Source: Candidatus Bathyarchaeia archaeon
GTDB taxonomy: Archaea > Thermoproteota > Bathyarchaeia > Bathyarchaeales > DTEX01
Reading direction: 5' to 3'
Length of the DNA: 36,204 nucleotides
Assembly (NCBI GenBank): GCA_038868075.1
Contig: JAWBXB010000012.1
Location: 1-36,204, forward strand
Made by a program: the position numbers and the translations under genes. Shown piece after piece: positions 1-7,298 of the stretch. The notes below the pieces were generated by a model. That model ran no database searches, had not been told where the DNA came from, and worked only from the letters and a program-made list of their open reading frames with translations. Position 1 is the stretch's first letter. Each line of letters opens with the position of its first letter.

Positions 1-174
1 CATAAAAGCATAAAAAACACTTTAAAATACACGCAGCTCATAAAATTCAAAGAGGAGCAAGAATTCATCTGCAAAATCGCAAAGACGCCTAAAGAGGCGA
101 AGGAATTAATAGAAGCTGGCTTTGAATACGTCTTTCAGCGAGACGGACTCATATTTTTCCGGAAAAGGAAGTAG
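1..174 (+). CDS. Tyrosine recombinase (integrase), C-terminal end, cut by the window edge
   Basis: Frame 1 is open from the first base to TAG at 172-174 and gives 57 residues. It begins with HKSIKNTLKYTQLI, which matches the end of the catalytic domain of archaeal phage/plasmid-type tyrosine recombinases: the first residue would be the conserved His of the 'GHKS' motif and Tyr10 (bases 28-30) the nucleophile. The tail ('KTPKEAKELIEAGFEYV' then a basic end) is also typical of this family. The rest of the gene lies to the left of the window, so it cannot be said whether it is intact. It ends 20 bases from the 3' end of the tRNA-Asn gene, the usual position of an integrase at the edge of an integrated element. 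Family assignment is firm; function as an active integrase is inference. Confidence 0.8.
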   Translation, partial: HKSIKNTLKYTQLIKFKEEQEFICKIAKTPKEAKELIEAGFEYVFQRDGLIFFRKRK

Positions 175-240
175 GAGTGTCGCTGGTTTGGCTGTGGCGC
201 CGCCGGACGGACTCGAACCGTCGACCAACGGGTTAACAGC

Positions 241-273
241 ATCAGCCTCCAAGGAGTAAAGCATCCTTGGAGT
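241..273 (-). other. Predicted tRNA-Asn intron 2, near position 30/31
   Basis: The 33-base insert lies within the 5' strand of the anticodon stem, not at the canonical 37/38 site. It holds a strong hairpin (CTCCAAGGA / TCCTTGGAG, 9 bp). Removal restores five consecutive anticodon-stem pairs, including one G-U at 27-43. Confidence 0.72.
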
Positions 274-296
274 CCGCTGCTCTACCGAACTGAGCT

Positions 297-324
297 CTCG
301 TCCACGCACCATTTAGATGCGTGA
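297..324 (-). other. Predicted tRNA-Asn intron 1, near position 8/9
   Basis: The 28-base insert between the acceptor stem and the D stem contains the inverted repeat CACGCA / TGCGTG, which would form a 6-bp hairpin with a 9-base loop. This is consistent with a bulge-helix-bulge type archaeal tRNA intron. The junction is placed so that the mature tRNA carries U8 and A9. Confidence 0.7.
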
Positions 325-480
325 ACGGCGGCTCATCGGTTTCATTTGTTGTCGTGGCGGCGCCATTATTTTGAATATTTCTTGCAATATTTAAAGTTTA
401 ACTTACAATTTTATTCCTACACCTATTTTGGGAGTGAAATATGTGTTGGATTTGAAAGAAAAAATTCTTAAGTAAGACGA

Positions 481-493
481 TTAAAAATATTTT
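481..493 (+). promoter_or_regulatory. TATA box (box A) for the CAU tRNA
   Basis: An AT-rich block reading ttaaaaatatttt lies 24-35 bases upstream of the first tRNA base, the normal distance for an archaeal TATA element of a tRNA gene with little or no leader. Confidence 0.4.
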
Positions 494-515
494 TAGGAGA
501 AGTTTGGTTTAAAAA

Positions 516-590
516 GGGCCCGTAGCTCAGCTAGGTTAGAGCGGCAGGCTCATAACCTGTTGGTCGCCGGTTCGAGTCCGGCCGGGCCCA
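516..590 (+). tRNA. tRNA with CAU anticodon (elongator Met or Ile2)
   Basis: All arms are intact and there is no intron: acceptor GGGCCCG/CGGGCCC, D arm GCTC...GAGC, anticodon stem GCAGG/CCTGT with loop CTCATAA (anticodon CAT at 551-553), T arm GCCGG-TTCGAGT-CCGGC, discriminator A at 590. CCA is not encoded. The acceptor does not have the A1-U72-type start of archaeal initiator tRNA, so this is elongator tRNA-Met or the tRNA-Ile whose C34 becomes agmatidine. The sequence alone does not let me separate these two. Confidence 0.93.
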
Positions 591-653
591 CATCTCATTC
601 AGTTTTATATGTAAGAGAAAGATGAGATGGATGGGTGAAAGAGTTATTTTTCG

Positions 654-2729
654 GTGAGTATTTGGTTGATGCGTGGTATGGTTGAGGTTAGGATTACTGA
701 AGATTACGCTATTTCTTGCGATTTTGATGTTGTTGAGGATTCAGATTGGGATTATGCCAGAAATAAACATGTTTTGATACGTGAGGGGCTGCTTGAATAT
801 TCCACATCAAGCTTTGATGCTCCAGTACAGACTAGATTAGGGGTTATGCATGGCGGTAACAGAGATCTTCCTTGGCAGGGTCTTTTAGCTGGACCAATAA
901 ACAATATATTATATAAGGTTATTGATGCCCTATACTATAGGGCTTTGGATGCGGAGAGCCTTAAGCCTTTATTCGTATCTTCTAGGCGCAATTCAGCCAG
1001 CTACGTATATATTGATGAGAATAATGAATATTACATAGTGGATGTGTTTGTAGAGGCTGGAAGATCTCAGGGTTTTCTTTCCGCTTATTCTGGGAGACCC
1101 ACAATCTTTCTCCCAATATTTGATCTACGTAATGCTGAATCTAAAGTTCAGCCAAATTACACTCTTTATGAGAAAAATGGTGTGTTAATAGTTGAGTCAA
1201 CAGGGGCTCCTATAAAGATTGAGATAACTGGGTTTGAGAGAATCGTGAACCTAAACTTAACTTTGGAATGGATATATAAGCTTGGCGACGGCTTTAGGAG
1301 ACTTGATGATGGAAAAGTCTTATTTATTAAGCATGCTTGGAGGGTTCGAGCTCCAATAGCCTTAATCTCAGCTAAGGGAATATTAAGGGTTAGGGTTCCC
1401 CTGCCGGAAAACATACCTCTGGACATTAGAGACGAAATTGGTAGTAATCTTAAGAGGCTTCATTTGGCTTTAAGAGAGCATCATCCCGAACTGCCCCCTA
1501 AAATTGTAAATGCAGTACTGCTTAGATTAGATAGATTAATGAGTTTTGGCATACCATTAGATTCTTTATTCGCGCCGGAAGCCGGATCCATGTGGTTTAG
1601 GAGGATTTGGGTGAGAGACCTTCTTGAGGGTTTAAGGTGGAATATGTTAACTTATGCGGAAATTTTCGGCTTATTTGGGTGGCTTAATAACTTAGTGAGG
1701 CGCTTAATGAAGGTTGCTTATGAAAATAACGGGTTACGCATATTTGTTAAGAGCGGCGACTATGTAAGCGATGCTATTCCACAATTAATTAATGTTGCAA
1801 CCCTACTCTATGAAAGAACACATAAAAGAATTTTACTAAGGGAATCAGCGAAATTAATGCTTAAAGCCTACAAAATGTTAAGATCCGAAGAAGGCTTCTC
1901 CGGATGTAATCTCCATAATGGACTAATAATTTGTAAAGCGTACTCTTCATGGATTGATGTCTTATACCCCATCAATGGGCTTAAATGGCCCACTAGGTTG
2001 CCTCTAGAATGGATTGGGAGGGTTTCCCCAGAAGATAAATTCGCCTTGGTCGAAGTAAACTCTCTCCTTTTAGAATCCCTGAATAGACTGATTGGACATT
2101 TCAGGGAGATTGAGGAGAAACCTCCGAAGGAACTTTATGAGTTTAGGGATGAATTACTTTACGGATATGAAAAATGGTTTTTGCGGGATGAGAGCCTTCC
2201 GCCCATAACTATTGATCCAGTAAGTGGTTTGAGAGATGATACTAAGAGCTCTTTAGGCGTAGTGTCTGTTACTTCGCTAAAAGATATTTTTTATGATGAG
2301 AGAAAGATTATGAAAATATGGGGTGACATAGAGCATTTACTTGTTAGGAGAAAACTTGTGGAGCTGGGTAATGGATGCGGCATCTTTGGGCTACTCGTTA
2401 GAAAAGTTGATGAAAAGCCATATTTAGGCGACCTGGAATATCATGGAACAGTAGTTTGGCCTAGGGATACCCCCTACTTAATAGAGATTATGAAATCGTT
2501 ATCGATGGAAAAGGAGATTTACGACATATTAATCAATAATTTAGATCATATGATATCTGAGGGAGCAATAGGATACGTCAATGAGCTATTCAGCTTGCCG
2601 CTTGGAGAAAACCCATCTCCAGCAAAACGCTACTCATCTAACCCGGTGCCAGTAAAGAATTTCGCCCAGTACTGGAGCCACTGGTGTGACCCATATATAC
2701 AATATTTTTTGGAGTATGAGGTGGCGTAG
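654..2729 (+). CDS. Amylo-alpha-1,6-glucosidase / glycogen debranching enzyme-like protein
   Basis: This is a 691-residue protein with an N-terminal beta-rich half (about 1-270) and a C-terminal (alpha/alpha)6-type half. The C-terminal half carries the landmarks of the GDE_C family: MWFRRIWVRDLLEGLR (313-328), SWID...NGLKWPTR...VEVNSLLLESL (432-475), and near the end a YHGTVVWPRDTPYLIE block corresponding to the 'YH.GTVWPW' motif. It probably hydrolyses alpha-1,6 branches or related alpha-glucans in the cytoplasm; no signal peptide is visible. The start is uncertain: GTG at 654 follows a weak purine-rich stretch (633-643), while ATG codons at 672 and 681 are also possible. It is monocistronic or paired with the amidotransferase gene downstream, which has its own TATA box. 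Confidence 0.75.
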   Translation: MSIWLMRGMVEVRITEDYAISCDFDVVEDSDWDYARNKHVLIREGLLEYSTSSFDAPVQTRLGVMHGGNRDLPWQGLLAGPINNILYKVIDALYYRALDAESLKPLFVSSRRNSASYVYIDENNEYYIVDVFVEAGRSQGFLSAYSGRPTIFLPIFDLRNAESKVQPNYTLYEKNGVLIVESTGAPIKIEITGFERIVNLNLTLEWIYKLGDGFRRLDDGKVLFIKHAWRVRAPIALISAKGILRVRVPLPENIPLDIRDEIGSNLKRLHLALREHHPELPPKIVNAVLLRLDRLMSFGIPLDSLFAPEAGSMWFRRIWVRDLLEGLRWNMLTYAEIFGLFGWLNNLVRRLMKVAYENNGLRIFVKSGDYVSDAIPQLINVATLLYERTHKRILLRESAKLMLKAYKMLRSEEGFSGCNLHNGLIICKAYSSWIDVLYPINGLKWPTRLPLEWIGRVSPEDKFALVEVNSLLLESLNRLIGHFREIEEKPPKELYEFRDELLYGYEKWFLRDESLPPITIDPVSGLRDDTKSSLGVVSVTSLKDIFYDERKIMKIWGDIEHLLVRRKLVELGNGCGIFGLLVRKVDEKPYLGDLEYHGTVVWPRDTPYLIEIMKSLSMEKEIYDILINNLDHMISEGAIGYVNELFSLPLGENPSPAKRYSSNPVPVKNFAQYWSHWCDPYIQYFLEYEVA

Positions 2730-2773
2730 ACGCTTCCCAACTCTTTTAAAATACTGGCGTATAATTCTTAAGC

Positions 2774-2783
2774 CTTTTAAATT
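2774..2783 (+). promoter_or_regulatory. TATA box for the amidotransferase gene
   Basis: The sequence cttttaaatt lies 42-51 bases before the ATG at 2825 and would give a leader of about 15-20 bases containing the GGGAGCTGAT ribosome-binding site. Confidence 0.4.
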
Positions 2784-2824
2784 CTAAATTCAATTATTAT
2801 TTTAACTTTTGGGAGCTGATGTCC

Positions 2825-3658
2825 ATGTGTAGGCTTTTTGGTGCAATATCTGTTAATCCATTATGTGTTACAAAGTATTTGCTTGATGATCCATATTCAC
2901 TATATGTTCAAAGTAAAATTGATCCATCAAGGTTGCAGAGTGATGGTTGGGGTATAGGCTTTTATATCAATGGTTTTTTGAAAGTGATTAAGAGTGAAAA
3001 ACCTCTTTATGAGGATTATGAGAGGTTCAAGCTCACCGTCAGCAGTATTAAATCTAATATTGTTATTGCTCATGTAAGGAGAGCAAGTAACCCGAGAGGT
3101 TTACCGCGGGAAAAGCTCATTTCAATAGAGAATTCTCAGCCATTCTATTACGGTAACCACTTGTTTGCTCATAATGGCACCATAACAATACCTGATGATG
3201 TCGCGCAGTTATTGGGCGATTGGCGACTGAAAATAAGGGGGCTTAATGACAGCGAGGTATACTTCTGGTACATAATTAAGGAGATATCCGAGGGAAAAAA
3301 TCTGCTGGAAGCATTAAAAAATTTCCATGATACTCTCTCGAGAATTTGGTTTGAAAAAAGAGATAAATATCCCAGTATAAGTAGGCCTTACATTGGTTTA
3401 AACATGATTTTCAGCGATGGCGAAAAATTATATGCGTACTGTAAATATGATGAAGTTTTGGACGGTAAGGCTAAATCCTTATGCTACAGAGATCAGCCGG
3501 CAATGCAGATGACGTATATTTTAGACGGGAAGAGGCTGATAGTTGCATCTGAGAGAACGAATTCCGAAGAAAATTGGCAGCCTTTAAGAAGCGGACAGCT
3601 AATAATTGGACAAATAGTTAATGGGGGAATAAAGATTCATGTTGAGAATGTTGAGTAA
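2825..3658 (+). CDS. Class II glutamine amidotransferase (YafJ/GATase_4 type)
   Basis: The protein starts MCRLFGAIS. Class II (Ntn) amidotransferases need Cys at position 2, freed by removal of Met, so the ATG at 2825 is chosen over the in-frame ATG at 2819; GGGAGCTGAT is placed well for it. Other family landmarks are QSDGWGIG, AHVRRAS (substrate-binding Arg) and the ENSQPF...FAHNGT block (oxyanion Asn-Gly). At 277 residues it contains only the glutaminase domain, with no synthase, sugar-isomerase or Fe-S domain attached. It would release ammonia from glutamine, or act on another gamma-glutamyl compound; the acceptor is unknown. Nothing in the flanking genes identifies the pathway. Confidence 0.85.
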   Translation: MCRLFGAISVNPLCVTKYLLDDPYSLYVQSKIDPSRLQSDGWGIGFYINGFLKVIKSEKPLYEDYERFKLTVSSIKSNIVIAHVRRASNPRGLPREKLISIENSQPFYYGNHLFAHNGTITIPDDVAQLLGDWRLKIRGLNDSEVYFWYIIKEISEGKNLLEALKNFHDTLSRIWFEKRDKYPSISRPYIGLNMIFSDGEKLYAYCKYDEVLDGKAKSLCYRDQPAMQMTYILDGKRLIVASERTNSEENWQPLRSGQLIIGQIVNGGIKIHVENVE

Positions 3659-3673
3659 CCATTTTAACGGAAA

Positions 3674-3682
3674 AATTTATAT
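3674..3682 (+). promoter_or_regulatory. TATA box of the histidine operon
   Basis: The sequence aatttatat, preceded by a purine-rich BRE-like stretch, is the best box A between the amidotransferase stop and hisG. It predicts a start near 3705 and a leader of about 165 bases, unusually long for an archaeal mRNA. Confidence 0.4.
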
Positions 3683-3731
3683 GCTGAGAGCTTAGCCTAT
3701 TTTTGTTTGGTGTGAGGTTTGCTGGGGGATC

Positions 3732-3764
3732 ATGTTCATAAGAGGCGGTTGCGTTCATCCCTAA
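3732..3764 (+). CDS. Possible leader mini-ORF (10 codons) upstream of hisG
   Basis: An ATG at 3732 is preceded by a strong GGGGGATC ribosome-binding site and opens a frame encoding MFIRGGCVHP before TAA. It lies inside the predicted hisG leader. It contains a single His codon, so it is not a classical histidine attenuator peptide. It could be a regulatory upstream ORF or chance; the SD-start pairing is the only support. Confidence 0.25.
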   Translation: MFIRGGCVHP

Positions 3765-3872
3765 TAGGGTTATCTCTCAATTAAAAGAAATCCTTCTCTT
3801 ACAAGCTGTATATTTGTTTTCTTCAATTTCCTCTCCAATAATGTTTGCGTTTTTCCAGGGGTGATATTCTGT

Positions 3873-4889
3873 ATGGGTAGAATCAGCTTTGTTATACCTA
3901 AGGGGCATCTGGCTGAGGGGGCTCTGAAAATTCTTGAGAGGGCAGGATACACTATACTTGGTAGTGAGCGCACATATAGGCCGGCAATAAATGATCCAAT
4001 GATTGATCTTAAGATTCTTAGACCCCAAGAGATACCTGTTTTCATCACTGAAGGACTGCATGATATAGGTATAACGGGGCTGGATTGGCTTTATGAGACG
4101 CGTGCAGATGTGGAGGTTCTTTTGGATCTTGAGTATGGGAGAGTTAAGATTGTTTTGGCTATCCCAAAGTTTTGGACTGACATAAAGAGTCTACCTGATC
4201 TCCTTGAGAAATTTAATCGGGAGGGTAAAACGCTTAGAATATCCACTGAGTACCTGAATATTTCAGCCGACTATCTGGTGAGGGATCCAGTATATAAGAG
4301 GCTTTATGGTGATAAAGAGCCATTAATTGTCACGCCATGGTGGAAGAGAGGCGAAAACAGTAATGTTGCAATCTACCTATCTTTTGGCGCAACAGAGGCT
4401 AAACCTCCGGAGAATGCTGATGCAATAATTGATGTAATGGAAACAGGTGAATCCTTGGAGCAAAATAATTTAAAGCCTATTAGCATTATAATGGAGTCAA
4501 CGGCGGTACTAATAGCCAATAAGGGATCGCTTAGAGATCCTGAGAAGCGTGAGAAAATATATGATGTGCTAACCCTTTTAAAGGGGGTTGTTGATGGGAG
4601 AAAGAAATTGCATATTTTTGTAAACGTGCACAAGAATAATCTTCCTCGCTTACTTGAAAAGTTGCCAGCTCTTAAGAAACCCACAATAGCGCCACTATCA
4701 GATGAAAACTGGTATTCAGTGAACACGGTGATAGATAGGGATCAGTTTATAGAGATACTTCCGATGTTAAGGAGACTTGCGCAAGGATTAGTTGTCTATG
4801 AACCTAGACAAGTCCTCCCATTAGAAGAGATAACATCAAATGAAAAAGCGCTGAAGGGGGGAATGAAATATGCCTCTGAAAATTCTTAG
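3873..4889 (+). CDS. hisG: ATP phosphoribosyltransferase HisG
   Basis: First step of histidine synthesis: ATP plus PRPP to phosphoribosyl-ATP. The N-terminus (MGRISFVIPKGHLAEGALKILERAGY) and the block FITEGLHDIGITGLDWL are characteristic of HisG. At about 338 residues it has the C-terminal regulatory extension of long-form HisG and therefore should not need HisZ. The start is ATG 3873 rather than the upstream in-frame GTG 3861, because AGGGGTGAT sits at the right distance from 3873. The 3' end overlaps hisD by 20 bases, implying translational coupling. The protein is presumably feedback-inhibited by histidine, as is usual for long HisG. Confidence 0.92.
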   Translation: MGRISFVIPKGHLAEGALKILERAGYTILGSERTYRPAINDPMIDLKILRPQEIPVFITEGLHDIGITGLDWLYETRADVEVLLDLEYGRVKIVLAIPKFWTDIKSLPDLLEKFNREGKTLRISTEYLNISADYLVRDPVYKRLYGDKEPLIVTPWWKRGENSNVAIYLSFGATEAKPPENADAIIDVMETGESLEQNNLKPISIIMESTAVLIANKGSLRDPEKREKIYDVLTLLKGVVDGRKKLHIFVNVHKNNLPRLLEKLPALKKPTIAPLSDENWYSVNTVIDRDQFIEILPMLRRLAQGLVVYEPRQVLPLEEITSNEKALKGGMKYASENS

Positions 4890-6171
4890 ATTAAATAGTG
4901 CTCGCTCCAAGATTCTGGAGAACAGATGGCCTAGAAAGAGAAGTTTAGATGAAGACCTGCTTAGAAATGTTGAGCGCATAATTGGGGATGTTAAGAAGCG
5001 GGGGGATCTTGCCCTTATAGAGTTAACCATGAGGTTTGATGGCGTTAAATTATCGGCTGAAAATCTAAAAGTAGGTCGGGAAGAGATTGAGGAGGCGTAT
5101 AGTAGGGTTAGTGAGGAGCAGATTTCAGCTATAAATCTCGCTAAAAGTAGGGTTGAAAAATTTGAGATGAACATTCTAAGCCGCATTCAATTCATGTATG
5201 AGGATGATTTAGGCGTGAAAATATGGAGGGAATATAGACCTATTAGAAGTGTTGGATGTTATGTGCCAGGTGGTAAAGCATCTTATCCTAGCACGCTGAT
5301 CATGACGGTTGTGCCCGCGAAGGTTGCCGGTGTCCCCAGGGTGGTTGTTTGCTCCCCGCCGAGAAGGGATGGGGGAATCCACCCATTAACCCTTGTTGCA
5401 GCGGATATATGCGGTGTTGATGAGATTTACAAGGTTGGTGGGGCGCAGGCGATTGCCGCCTTAGCCTATGGAACGGGGACGATTAAACCAGTTGGTAAGA
5501 TTGTTGGTCCTGGAAATAAGTATGTTTTATGCGCGAAGCAGATTGTTTCACGTGATGTATCGATTGATCATCCAGCTGGACCCAGCGAAATAATGGTTTT
5601 AGCTGATGATACTGCTGATCCAGACTATGTTGCAGCGGATATGCTCTCTCAGATTGAGCATGGGGTAGATAGCATATCTATTCTAGTGACGACATCCATG
5701 AATCTTGCAGTGGCTGTGCTTAAGAGAATCATGGATCCGCTGATAAATCAATTGACTAATGGAAGTTTAATGGAGACAGCTATTGAAGAAAATATTTCAA
5801 TATTGGTCTCCGAGGGCATGGATGAAGCCGTGGATTTTGTAAATGAATTTGCACCTGAACATTTAGAGATAATTGCTGAGGGAGCCCATGATATAGCTAG
5901 GAGAATATATTCTGCCGGGTTAATATTGATTGGTCACGCAACGCCAGTATCCCTAAGCGACTACTGTCTCGGAACAAATCATGTGCTTCCGACAGGAGGT
6001 TATGGACACATCTATCAACCCCTATCAGTTCTAGATTTCATTAAATGCATTAACATCGCTGAGTGCTCCATGAAAGCCCTCAAGGAACTTTATCCCAGCG
6101 CTAAGATTTTAGCTGAAAGTGAAGGTTTGTTAAATCATGCGCTGGCTATAGGCAGGAGGATTAAGGATTGA
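4870..6171 (+). CDS. hisD: Histidinol dehydrogenase HisD
   Basis: Catalyses the last two steps, histidinol to histidine, with NAD and Zn. The 433-residue length is normal. Visible motifs are YVPGGKASYPST, GGAQAIAALAYGT, VGPGNKYV, DHPAGPSEIMVLAD, APEHLEI and SDYCLGTNHVLPTGG, which include the Zn- and substrate-binding His, Asp and Glu residues. The ATG at 4870 is preceded by GGGGGAATG and lies inside the end of hisG. The stop overlaps the TTG start of hisC. Confidence 0.95.
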   Translation: MPLKILRLNSARSKILENRWPRKRSLDEDLLRNVERIIGDVKKRGDLALIELTMRFDGVKLSAENLKVGREEIEEAYSRVSEEQISAINLAKSRVEKFEMNILSRIQFMYEDDLGVKIWREYRPIRSVGCYVPGGKASYPSTLIMTVVPAKVAGVPRVVVCSPPRRDGGIHPLTLVAADICGVDEIYKVGGAQAIAALAYGTGTIKPVGKIVGPGNKYVLCAKQIVSRDVSIDHPAGPSEIMVLADDTADPDYVAADMLSQIEHGVDSISILVTTSMNLAVAVLKRIMDPLINQLTNGSLMETAIEENISILVSEGMDEAVDFVNEFAPEHLEIIAEGAHDIARRIYSAGLILIGHATPVSLSDYCLGTNHVLPTGGYGHIYQPLSVLDFIKCINIAECSMKALKELYPSAKILAESEGLLNHALAIGRRIKD

Positions 6172-7298
6172 ATGGGAAGAGAATAATCGCTGAGGTGATT
6201 TCCGGCTCTCAGAATCTGAGCATATATGATGTTGGTGAGACTATTAACAGGTTAGCGTTAAAAATTGGCAAAAAACCATCTGAAATTCTAAAATTGAATT
6301 CTAATGAAAATTTCTTTGTACCATTAGATTTCATCAGAAATATACTTGAACAGATTGTTGAGGAGATTGATCCCAGAATTTACCCGCGGGATGAGCTTAG
6401 GGAGCTTAAAGAAGCCATAGCTGAATACCATAATATTTCCCCAAATAACGTTGTTATCGGCGCTGGCAGCGACCAACTCATAGATTTAACTTCAAGAATA
6501 TTCCTTAAAAATGACTATGAAGCCCTATCGATTGAGCCAACTTTTGGGATCTATGAGCGTTTCACGAGGCTTCAAGGTGCAATATATAGGGGTGTTCCCT
6601 TAAAAGATGACTTTTCACTTGATATCGACGCTATTTTATCCTCGGTGACTCCTAAAACCAGAATAATCTTTATCTGCTCACCTAATAATCCAACCGCGAA
6701 TCAGTTTAAACGTGATGAAATTATGTATTTGGCTGAGAGATTTGATGGTTTAGTGGCTGTAGATGAAGCCTACGCTGATTTTGCTACGGCAACTCTAATT
6801 GACGTCGTGGATTCTTTAGAAAATGTTTTGGTTTTTAGAACCTTTTCTAAGGCTTTTGGTTTAGCGGGGTTGAGGATAGGCTATGCCGTGACAAACGAGA
6901 GATTGGCAAAAACCATTAGTGAGAGGTTCCAGATGCCATATCCGGTTTCCGTGACAGCGGTTAAAGCCGTCACTAAAATGTTAGAGAGAGCGGAATACAT
7001 AAAAACATTGGTGAAGGAGGTTAAGGCTGAAAGGTCTAGGCTTATTGATTCCCTCAATAGAATAAGGGGCGTAAGGGCTTTTCCATCCGAGACAAATTTT
7101 GTGCTTTTCCAAGTTAATAGAGATTCATTAACCACATATAGAGGACTTTTGAATAGAGGGGTTATTGTGAGAAATATTGGTCGAGTATTGAGGTTTGAGA
7201 ATTGCCTAAGAGTTACGGTTGCTCCCGCCCCGATGATGGATCGCTTCATAAGGGAATTGGAGGGTGTTTTAGGGGAAGATGTCTGGGAAGTATATTGA
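6168..7298 (+). CDS. hisC: Histidinol-phosphate aminotransferase HisC
   Basis: A fold-type I PLP enzyme converting imidazole-acetol phosphate to histidinol phosphate. The sequence shows KLNSNENFF near the N-terminus, IYPRDELRELKEAIAEY, GAGSDQLID, CSPNNPTAN, VDEAYADF and the PLP-lysine block TFSKAFGLAGLRIGYA. Length is 376 residues. The start is TTG at 6168, overlapping the hisD stop as TTGA; AGGAGG at 6154-6159 is 8 bases upstream, which strongly supports it. The 3' end overlaps the HAD gene by 20 bases. Confidence 0.94.
   Translation: MNGKRIIAEVISGSQNLSIYDVGETINRLALKIGKKPSEILKLNSNENFFVPLDFIRNILEQIVEEIDPRIYPRDELRELKEAIAEYHNISPNNVVIGAGSDQLIDLTSRIFLKNDYEALSIEPTFGIYERFTRLQGAIYRGVPLKDDFSLDIDAILSSVTPKTRIIFICSPNNPTANQFKRDEIMYLAERFDGLVAVDEAYADFATATLIDVVDSLENVLVFRTFSKAFGLAGLRIGYAVTNERLAKTISERFQMPYPVSVTAVKAVTKMLERAEYIKTLVKEVKAERSRLIDSLNRIRGVRAFPSETNFVLFQVNRDSLTTYRGLLNRGVIVRNIGRVLRFENCLRVTVAPAPMMDRFIRELEGVLGEDVWEVY

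Larger units (their letters stand above)
195..332 (-). tRNA. tRNA-Asn (GUU) with two introns at non-canonical positions
   Basis: Read on the minus strand, the acceptor strands are GCCGCCG (332-326) and CGGCGGC (205-199), followed by discriminator G and an encoded CCA (197-195). The T arm is GACGG-TTCGAGT-CCGTC and the D arm GCTC-AGTTCGGTA-GAGC. A standard 77-base molecule results only if two inserts are removed: about 28 bases between positions 8 and 9 and 33 bases between positions 30 and 31. The anticodon stem then becomes GCGGG/CCCGT around loop CTGTTAA, with anticodon GTT at 237-235. Without the second splice the apparent loop would read CCA (Trp), but the stem would not close. Exact splice points may shift by a base or two. 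Confidence 0.88.

Noticed and set aside
241-280. Reading the tRNA at 195-332 as tRNA-Trp (CCA) with a canonical intron
   Set aside because: The anticodon stem does not pair fully and the acceptor and discriminator fit tRNA-Asn; the GTT loop gives five stem pairs.
195-364. Inverted copy of the tRNA-Asn 3' end (GGCGGCGCCA at 355-364) as an attachment site
   Set aside because: It is only 10 bases, is in inverted orientation and is GC-palindromic; an attachment site should be a direct repeat of the tRNA 3' end.
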